Source: Fallopia convolvulus
Lineage: Eukaryota > Streptophyta > Magnoliopsida > Caryophyllales > Polygonaceae
Length of the DNA: 64,000 bases
Assembly: GCA_964016875.1 (NCBI GenBank)
Contig: OZ024724.1
Coordinates: 34,123,786-34,187,785, forward strand
Direction: 5' to 3'
A program made the position numbers and the translations under genes. Each line of letters starts with the position of its first letter. Position 1 is the first letter of the stretch. The notes under the pieces were generated by a model. It was given only the letters and a program-made list of their open reading frames with translations, did no database searches and was not told the DNA's origin. Below are positions 55,834 through 64,000 of this stretch, one piece after another.

Positions 55834-57833
55834 TGTAATATTCGGGAATATTTTAATATTGTTATCCTATTTTTTCGCTCTTTGAATTTCGTGTTGGGAT
55901 TACTTAGCTTATAAGTAATCTCGGCTAAATAATAATATTTCATATTTTATTTCAAATTTTAGTTACTTATATTATGAAAAGTTTTTAATTTAAATTTAAT
56001 TAATAATTATTTCGGGGTAAAGTTTGTAGTAAAGGAAATTTGAGGGTGGAAAACGAGATTTTTTATAAATATATGCCGACTCTTCATTTATATATATATT
56101 TATGTGATGTCTTCACTTTTCAATCATAAGAATTCAAGAGGAAGAAGAACCGAGAGGGAGGAGAAGAGAGAGACGGAGAGAGAGAGAGAGAGAGAGAGAG
56201 AAGGAGAGAAGGAGAGAGAGAAAGGAGGAGTTAACCCCGGTACGGGATTCGTTCGTCGGGTCGGATTTTGGAGTTCAGGTGTGATTTGGTAAGTTTTAAT
56301 TAGTTAATAGTTTGTTTAGATTTTACTAATTTTTCCAGATCTGGCTTTACAATTGATTTTGATTTGAAAATCAGTCAATTTATAATTCTCGGAGGGTGTT
56401 TTTGATATTGGATTTATATTCGGTAAAAGATTTCAGAGTAATTTTAGGGTTTTGCTTTGTAATAATATTAGGGAGACCTTTGATCCAGTTTTTCAGAAAG
56501 TTTTGAACTAGAATTATGTTCTTCTATATATTTAGTATGTTCTTGTCAAGTTTTAAAGGATTTGGAATTATACATGAGAAATTATAAAACATCCTGCCTT
56601 TTCGTTGTTTTTGGGGTTAGAAATTGTAAGAATTAAAAAGCTATTATTATTCATTGGGGTTTATATATGCATATAGGAGCGTGAGTCCTAGGTTGTGATC
56701 AGAGACGAAGGGCAAAGACAAGCTATCTGTCTTAGACGGGGTTTCGCGTTGTATGATAATTAGTGGTTTCTTGGCGTTGGAAATTCGTCCTCAAGGTAAG
56801 TCGTTTTCGACTTGCTCAGTTTCCATTCAATAATCGTTAGACTTCATGTGGTGCTTGTAGGATTGGTTTTGGGGAAGTAGTCCCTAGGTGATTATTTATG
56901 AAAAAGGTTTACTTGTGCATGTTATGTGTGAAAAGGATTTCATTGGACTTTCAGCGAATGTGATGTTTTGGAATATTTTCTCTATGTTGGTACCGTTCTC
57001 GGTATGGCCATGTGCGTAGTCCTCTGGGTTGAAGCGACGGCTATGTATGGTTATTTGACAAAGAACCGTGCCCCTTAAAAAGAAAAGTTATCTGTGTTTT
57101 GGGCAAGTGCTCCCGAGGAGACTTGACCCGGGATTAGGAGGATGGAATTTTGCAGGGTGGGAGGTCGCGCCTCGACACCTAGGGTGTAGAGTTGATAAGC
57201 GCCATGGAATGGAACGGTGAGAGAATGGTTGTATTGTTCTGCTTGGACTTGTATGTATGATTGTGTATGGATGTTTGATATGTGGTTGTGCTTATGATCT
57301 ATGTTAAATTAATGTGTCGATTTATTCATGCGAACCGTGCTTGTGTCTGTGTTAGGTACTTGATTGGTTTTTAAACGTCTTATTAGTACCGTATGGATTC
57401 TAACTTGTATTAGAATGGTAGTTGACTCTTCGGGGACTTTTTTTTTTAGTTTCAGGTAAAGACAAGGGACCCATGATGGAACCTCGGCTGAATGATGGAA
57501 CAGGTCATTGAAGGTCGTGTCATTAGGATGGGTTCAGTTGGGAGAAATGGTGGTTAATTTTTGGTATCTTTTGAATAATGTGATGTTTTGATAAAGAAAG
57601 GGTAGTGGTATGTTAATGAAATGTTTCTAGGAAATGTTGTAAATTATGTTGTTTTGGGTTTCATGCATGTTTTCTATACTTGGGTTTAATAAATATCGGT
57701 TGGATGTTTTATTCATGTTTTCTCGTCGTGCCCGAGTTGCAAGATCCGAGTGAACTCGTTGTCAAACTAGCCCAGGTAGTACCTAGTAAGGTCTACGACC
57801 GAGTAGCGCCCGGTGTAAAGACGGGGTGTTACA
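55834..57833 (+). repeat. 3' LTR of Z
   Basis: 2,000 bases, TGTAATATTCGGG to GGGTGTTACA. A TATA-like TATAAATATAT lies near 56064. A (GA)n microsatellite is present at 56176-56200 within a purine-rich zone (56130-56230). The open frame in this zone (56104-56292) is low-complexity and not counted as a gene. The satellite starts at the next base. Confidence 0.85.
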
Positions 57834-60800
57834 GTTTTGCACTATAAAATCAAGAACGATTAGATAAAAGCATAAATTGGAACCTAGCAACCGAATGTCA
57901 TATTTAGGAGTGACATTTACATGGACATTTCATCGAACACTTGGCGTGCAATGTTAGACCTCAAGTCAATTTTTCAAAGGAAAAAGGAGAAAAAACAAGT
58001 GAAATTTAAAGACATATATGCACAAGAATAAAGAATGAGGAAAGTATCAAGCCTATAAGCACATTCTGCACTACAAAATCAAGACCTATCGAATACTAGC
58101 ATAATACAAACCTAAAATCCGAATGCCACATTTATGAGTGACATTTACATCGACATTCATCGAATACCCGGCATGCAATGTTAGATCACAAGTAAATTTT
58201 AAACGAAAAAGAACAAAAAACAAGTGAACTTTAAAGACATCTAGGCATAAGCATAATGAATGAGGATAGTATCAAGCCAATAAGCACATTATGCACTACA
58301 AAACCAAGACCGATTGAATAAAACCATAAATTCGAACATAGAAAGCGAATGCCATATTTAGGAGTGATAATTACATGGAGATTTCAACGAACACTAGACG
58401 TGCAATGTTAGATCTCAAATCAATTTTTTAAATGCAAAAGGAGAAAAACAAGTGAAATTTAAAGACATCTACGCACAAGAATAAAGAATGAGGAAAGTAT
58501 CAAGCCTATAAGCACATTCTGCACTACAAAATCAAGACCTATCGAATACTAGCATAATACAAACCTAAAATCCGAATGCCACATTTATGAGTGACATTTA
58601 CATCGACATTCATCCAACACCCGACATGCAATGTTAGATCACAAGTAAATTTTAAACGAAAAAGGACAAAAAACAAGTGAACTATAAAGACATCTAGGCA
58701 TAAGCATAAAGAATGAGGATAGTATCAAGCCAATAAACACATTCTGCACTACAAAATCAAGACCGATCGAATAAAAGCATATATTCAAACCTAGAGACCG
58801 AATTGGCAAAAAGCATAAATTCGAACATAGAAACCGAATTCTATATTTAGGAGTGACATTTACATGGAGATTTCATCTAAAACTTGGCGTGCAATGTTAG
58901 ATCTCAAGTCAATTTTTTAAAGGAAAAAGGAGAAAAACAAGTGAACTTTAAAGACATCTAGGCATAAACATAAAGATTGAGAATATTATCAAGCCAATAA
59001 GCACATTCTGCACTACAAAATCAAAACCGATCGAATAAAAGCACAAATTCCAAACTAGAAACCGAATTCAACATTTAGACGTGACTTTTACATGGACATT
59101 TCATCGAACACTAGGCGTGCAAAGTTAGATCACAAGCCATTTTAAATGCAAAAGGAGAAAAAACAAGTGAAATTTAAAGACATATAGGCATAAGCATTAA
59201 AAATGAGGATAGTATCAAGCTAATAAGCACAATCTGCTCTACAAAATCAAGACCGATCGAATAAATGCATAAATTCGAACCTAGAAAATGAATGCCACAT
59301 TTAGGAAAGACATTTACATGGACATTTCAACGAATACTTGGCGTGCAATGTTAGATCACAAGTCATTTTAAAGGCAAAAGGAGAAAAAATAAGTGAAATT
59401 TAAAGACTTCTAGGCAGAAGCATAAAGAATGAGGATAGTATCAAGCCTATACGCACATTCTGCACTACAAACTCAAGACTGATCGAATAAAAGCATAATT
59501 CAAACCTAAAATTTGAATGCCACATTTAGGAGTGACATTTACATGGACATTCATCGAACACCTGGCGTGCAATGATAGATCACAAGTCAATATTAAACGA
59601 AAAAGGACAAAAAAAGTGAACTTTCTAGGCAAAAGTATATAAAATGAGGATAGTATTAAGCAAATAAGCACATTATGCACTATAAAACCAAGACCGATCG
59701 AATAAAAGCATAAATTCGAAAATAGAAACCGAATGTCATATTTAGGAGTGACATTTACATGGAGATTTCAACGAAAACATGCAATGTTACATCTCAAGTC
59801 AATTTTTTAAATGCAAAAGGAGAAAAACAAATGAACTCTAAAGACATCTTGGCATAAGCATAAAGAATGAGGATAGTATTAAGCTAATAAGCACGTTTTC
59901 CACAACAAAATCAAGACCGATTGGAAAAAAGCACAAATTCGAACATAGAAACCGAATGTCATATTTAGGAGTGACATTTACATGGAGAATTCAACGAAAA
60001 CTTGGCGTGCAATGTTAGATCTCAAGTCAATTTTTTAAAGGAAAAAGGAGAAAAACAGGTGAAATTTAAAGACGTCTAAGCATAAGCATTAAGAATGAGG
60101 ATAGTATCAAGCTAATAAGCACAATCTGCTATACAAAATCAAGACCGATCGAATAAATGCAAAAATTCAAACCTAGAAAATGAATGCCACATTTAGGAGT
60201 GACATTTACATGGACATTTCAACGAACACTTGGCGTGAAATGTTAGATCACAAGTCATTTTAAAGGCAAAAGGGGAAAAACAAGTGAAATTTAAAGACAT
60301 CTAGGCACAAGCATATAAGCACATTCTGCACTACAAAATCAAGACCTATCGAATACTAGCATAATACAAACCTAAAATCCGAATGCCACATTTATGAGTG
60401 ACATTTACATCGACATTCATCGAACACCTGGCATGCAATGTTAGATCACAAGTGATTTTTAATAGAAAAAGGACAAAAAACAAGTGAACGTTACAGACAT
60501 CTAGGCATAAGCATAAAGAATGAGGATAGTATCAAGCCAATAAGCACATTCCCCACTACAAAACCAAGACCGATTAAATAAAAGCATAAATTCGAACATA
60601 GAAACCGAATGCCATATTTAGGAGTGACATTTACATGGAGATTTCAACGAACACTAGACGTGCGATTTTAGATCTCAAGTCAATTTTTTAAATTCAAAAG
60701 GAGAAAAACAAGTGAAATTTAAAGACATCTACGCACAAGAATAAAGAATGAGGAAAGTATCAAGCCTATAAGCACATTCTGCACTACAAAATCAAGACCT

Positions 60801-63800
60801 ATCAAATACTAGCATAATACAAACCTAAAATCCGAATGCCACATTTATGAGTGACATTTACATCGACATTCATCGAACACCCGACATGCAATGTTAGATC
60901 ACAAGTAAATTTTAAACGAAAAAGGACAAAAAACAAGTGAAGTTTAAAGACATCTAGGCATAAGCATAAAGAATGAGGATAGTATCAAGCCAATAAAGAA
61001 TGAGGATAGTATCAAGCCAATAAGCACATTATGCACTACAAAACCAAGACCGATTGAATAAAAGCATAAATTCGAACATAGAAATCCGAATGCCACATTT
61101 ATGAGTGACATTTACATCGACATTCATCGAACACCCGACATGCAATGTTAGAGCACAAGTAAATTTTAAACGAAAAAGGACAAAAAACAAGTGAACTTTA
61201 AAGACATCTAGGCATAAGCATAAAGAGTGAGGATAGTATCAAGCCAATAAGCACATTATACACTACAAAACCAAGACCGATTGAATAAAAGCATAAATTC
61301 GAACATAGAAAGCGAATGCCATATTTAGGAGTGACAATTACATGGAGATTTCAACGAACACTAGACGTGCAATGTTAGATCACAACTCATTTTAAAGGAA
61401 AAAGGAGAAAAAACCAAGTGAACTTGAAAGACATTTAGGCATAAGCATAAAGAATGAGGATAGTATCAAGCCAATAAGCACATTATACACTACAAAACCA
61501 AGACCGATTGAATAAAAGCATAAATTCGAATATAGAAAGCGAATGCCATATTTAGGAGTGACAATTACATGGAGATTTCAACGAACACTAGACGTGCAAT
61601 GTTAGATCTCAAGTCAATTTTTTAAATGCAAAAGGAGAAAAACAAGTGAACTCTAAAGACATCTTGGCATAAGCTTAAAGAATGAGGATAGTATCAAGCC
61701 TATAAGCACATTCTGCACTACAAAATCAAGACCTATCGAATACTAGCATAATACAAACCTAAAATCCGAATGCCACATTTATGAGTGACATTTACATCGA
61801 CATTCATCGAATACCCGGCATGCAATGTTAGATCACAAGTAAATTTTAAACGAAAAAGGACAAAAAACAAGTGAACTATAAAGACATCTAGGCATAAGCA
61901 TAAAGAATGAGGATAGTATCAAGCCAATAAACACATTCTGCACTACAAAATCAAGACCGATCGAATAAAAGCATATATTCAAACCTAGAGACCGAATTGG
62001 CAAAAAGCATAAATTCGAACATAGAAACCGAATTCTATATTTAGGAGTGACATTTACATGGAGATTTCATCTAAAACTTGGCGTGCAATGTTAGATCTCA
62101 AGTCAATTTTTTAAAGGAAAAAGGAGAAAAACAAGTGAACTTTAAAGACATCTAGGCATAAGCATAAAGATTGAGAATATTATCAAGCCAATAAGCACAT
62201 TCTGCACTACAAAATCAAAACCGATCGAATAAAAGCACAAATTCGAAACTAGAAACCGAATTCCACATTTAGGCGTGACTTTTACATGGACATTTCATCG
62301 AACACTAGGCGTGCATTATTAGATCTCAAGTCAAGTTTTTAAAAGCAAAGGAGAAAAAACAAGTGAACTATAAAGACATCTAGGCATAAGCATAAAGAAT
62401 GAGGATAGTATCAAGCCAATAAACACATTCTGCACTACAAAATCAAGACCGATCGAATAAAAGCATATATTCAAACCTAGAGACCGAATTGGCAAAAAGC
62501 ATAAATTCGAACATAGAAACCGAATTCTATATTTAGGAGTGACATTTACATGGAGATTTCATCTAAAACTTGGCGTGCAATGTTAGATCTCAAGTCAATT
62601 TTTTAAAGGAAAAAGGAGAAAAACAAGTGAACTTTAAAGACATCTAGGCATAAGCATAAAGATTGAGAATATTATCAAGCCAATAAGCACATTCTGCACT
62701 ACAAAATCAAAATCGATCGAATAAAAGCACAAATTCGAAACTAGAAACCGAATTCCACATTTAGGCGTGACTTTTACATGGACATTTCATCGAACACTAG
62801 GCGTGCATTATTAGATCTCAAGTCAAGTTTTTAAAAGCAAAGGAGAAAAAACAAGTGAACTATAAAGACATCTAGGCATAAGCATAAAGAATGAGGATAG
62901 TATCAAGCCAATAAACACATTCTGCACTACAAAATCAAGACCGATCGAATAAAAGCATATATTCAAACCTAGAGACCGAATTGGCAAAAAGCATAAATTC
63001 GAACATAGAAACCGAATTCTATATTTAGGAGTGACATTTACATGGAGATTTCATCTAAAACTTGGCGTGCAATGTTAGATCTCAAGTCAATTTTTTAAAG
63101 GAAAAAGGAGAAAAACAAGTGAACTTTAAAGACATCTAGGCATAAGCATAAAGATTGAGAATATTATCAAGCCAATAAGCACATTCTGCACTACAAAATC
63201 AAAACCGATCGAATAAAAGCACAAATTCGAAACTAGAAACCGAATTCCACATTTAGGCGTGACTTTTACATGGACATTTCATCGAACACTAGGCGTGCAA
63301 AGTTAGATCACAAGCCATTTTAAATGCAGAAGGAGAAAAAACAAGTGAAATTTAAAGACATATAGGCATAAGCATTAAAAATGAGGATAGTATCAAGCTA
63401 ATAAGCATAATCTGCTCTACAAAATCAAGACCGATCGAATAAATGCATAAATTCGAACCTAGAAAATGAATGCCACATTTAGGAATGACATTTACATGGA
63501 CATTTCAACGAATACTTGGCGTGCAATGTTAGACACAAGTCATTTTAAAGGCAAAAGGAGAAAAAATAAGTGAAATTTAAAGACATCTAGGCACAAGCAT
63601 AAAGAATGAGGATAGTATCAAGCCTATACGCACATTCTGCACTACAAACTCAAGACTGATCGAATAAAAGCATAATTCAAACCTAAAATTTGAATGCCAC
63701 ATTTAGGAGTGACATTTACATGGACATTCATCGAACACCTGGCGTGCAATGATAGATCACAAGTCAATATTAAAAAAGTGAACTTTCTAGGCATAAGTAT

Positions 63801-64000
63801 ATAGAATGAGGATAGTATTAAGCCAATAAGCACATTATGCACTATAAAACCAAGACCGATCGAATAAAAGCATAAATTCGAAAATAGAAACCGAATGTCA
63901 TATTTAGGAGTGACATTTACATGGAGATTTCAACGAAAACATGCAATGTTACATCTCAAGTCAATTTTTTAAATGCAAAAGGAGAAAAACAAATGAACTC
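57834..64000. repeat. Satellite array, monomer about 226 bp
   Basis: Using the anchor GCACTACAAAATC, 27 monomer starts fall between 57839 and 63839, mostly 225-228 bases apart. Variants of 264 bases carry an extra 36-base partial repeat with ACCGAATTGGCAAAAAGC; others measure 200, 215 or 252. At least two monomer subtypes occur (with CCTATCGAATACTAGC or with CCGATCGAATAAAAGC). The array runs past the window end. No gene is supported here. Confidence 0.95.
61940..63187. repeat. 492-bp higher-order unit in the satellite
   Basis: Monomers of 264 and 228 bases alternate: starts at 61940, 62204, 62432, 62696, 62924 and 63188. Copies 492 bases apart are nearly identical, closer than neighbouring monomers, which marks recent amplification of a dimer. 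Confidence 0.9.

Larger units (their letters stand above)
53118..57833 (+). mobile_element. Tekay/Del-like chromovirus Z, 5'-truncated
   Basis: Begins inside RT and continues through RNase H, integrase with a chromodomain-like tail, polypurine tract and a 2.0-kb 3' LTR. Gag, protease and the first part of RT are absent. The clade is inferred from the chromodomain-like tail and the LTR style (TGTAA...TTACA). Confidence 0.85.

Noticed and set aside
56104..56292. Arg/Glu-rich frame in the Z LTR
   Set aside because: Translation of a GA microsatellite.
59465..63842. Two similar minus-strand frames of 71 and 66 codons in the satellite
   Set aside because: They are copies of the same satellite variant 4.18 kb apart; similarity reflects the DNA duplication, not coding constraint.
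57834..64000. CRISPR-like array
   Set aside because: Tandem monomers without unique spacers, in a eukaryotic context.
1..64000. Intact host genes, tRNA or rRNA genes
   Set aside because: All longer open frames belong to transposable elements or captured fragments; no cloverleaf or rRNA-like sequence was recognised by eye, though a tRNA scan was not possible.

Overview
The window is plant nuclear heterochromatin, almost certainly from a flowering plant. It is AT-rich and is built nearly wholly from transposable elements nested in each other, ending in a satellite array that fills the last 6.2 kb. I found no intact host gene, tRNA or rRNA gene. The only host-like coding sequence consists of gene fragments carried inside DNA transposons: a DUF538 domain, an exon resembling CDPK-related kinases and a UTP20/DRIM-like piece. 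The species cannot be fixed from the sequence.

Layout, left to right. (1) 1-8579: the 3' part of an Athila-like Ty3/gypsy element on the + strand (called A1 here), with one open gag-protease-RT-RNase H frame of about 1,300 codons, a damaged integrase, a long 3' noncoding region and a 3' LTR. (2) 8580-10348: a LINE (L1 type) ORF2 fragment on the minus strand. (3) 10349-16695: a decayed Ty3/gypsy element of chromovirus type (Y1) with its 3' LTR. (4) 16696-17392: unassigned sequence. (5) 17393-17748: the 3' end of a second Y-family copy (Y3). (6) 17749-39092: a large-LTR element without recognisable pol (X, minus strand, TG...CA ends, near-identical 5-bp target duplication). Its left LTR is split by a nearly complete minus-strand Athila element (A2, 18886-31718), and its interior carries a MULE-type non-autonomous element (32633-33412). 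(7) 39093-52975: a further Y copy (Y2). Its 5' LTR directly continues Y3, its gag is split by a Pack-MULE (41375-42524) and its 3' LTR is split by a CACTA transposon (48048-52281). (8) 52975-57833: a short inverted LTR fragment, then a 5'-truncated Tekay/Del-like chromovirus (Z) with a chromodomain-like integrase tail and a 2.0-kb LTR. (9) 57834-64000: a satellite with a monomer of about 226 bp, containing a 492-bp higher-order unit and a 4.18-kb internal duplication.

Inferred order of events: Y-family copies came first and include a tandem, LTR-sharing pair. X then inserted beside the shared LTR, A2 into X, the MULEs and CACTA into X and Y2, a LINE into the Y1 leader, and A1 into that LINE. 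A1 looks youngest by its long open frame, yet its integrase has lost the first catalytic Asp. The most unusual signals are short GC-rich self-complementary units (a different palindrome in A1, A2 and X) repeated at domain boundaries, in noncoding regions and in LTRs, and a 27-nt identity between the otherwise diverged 3' noncoding regions of A1 and A2.
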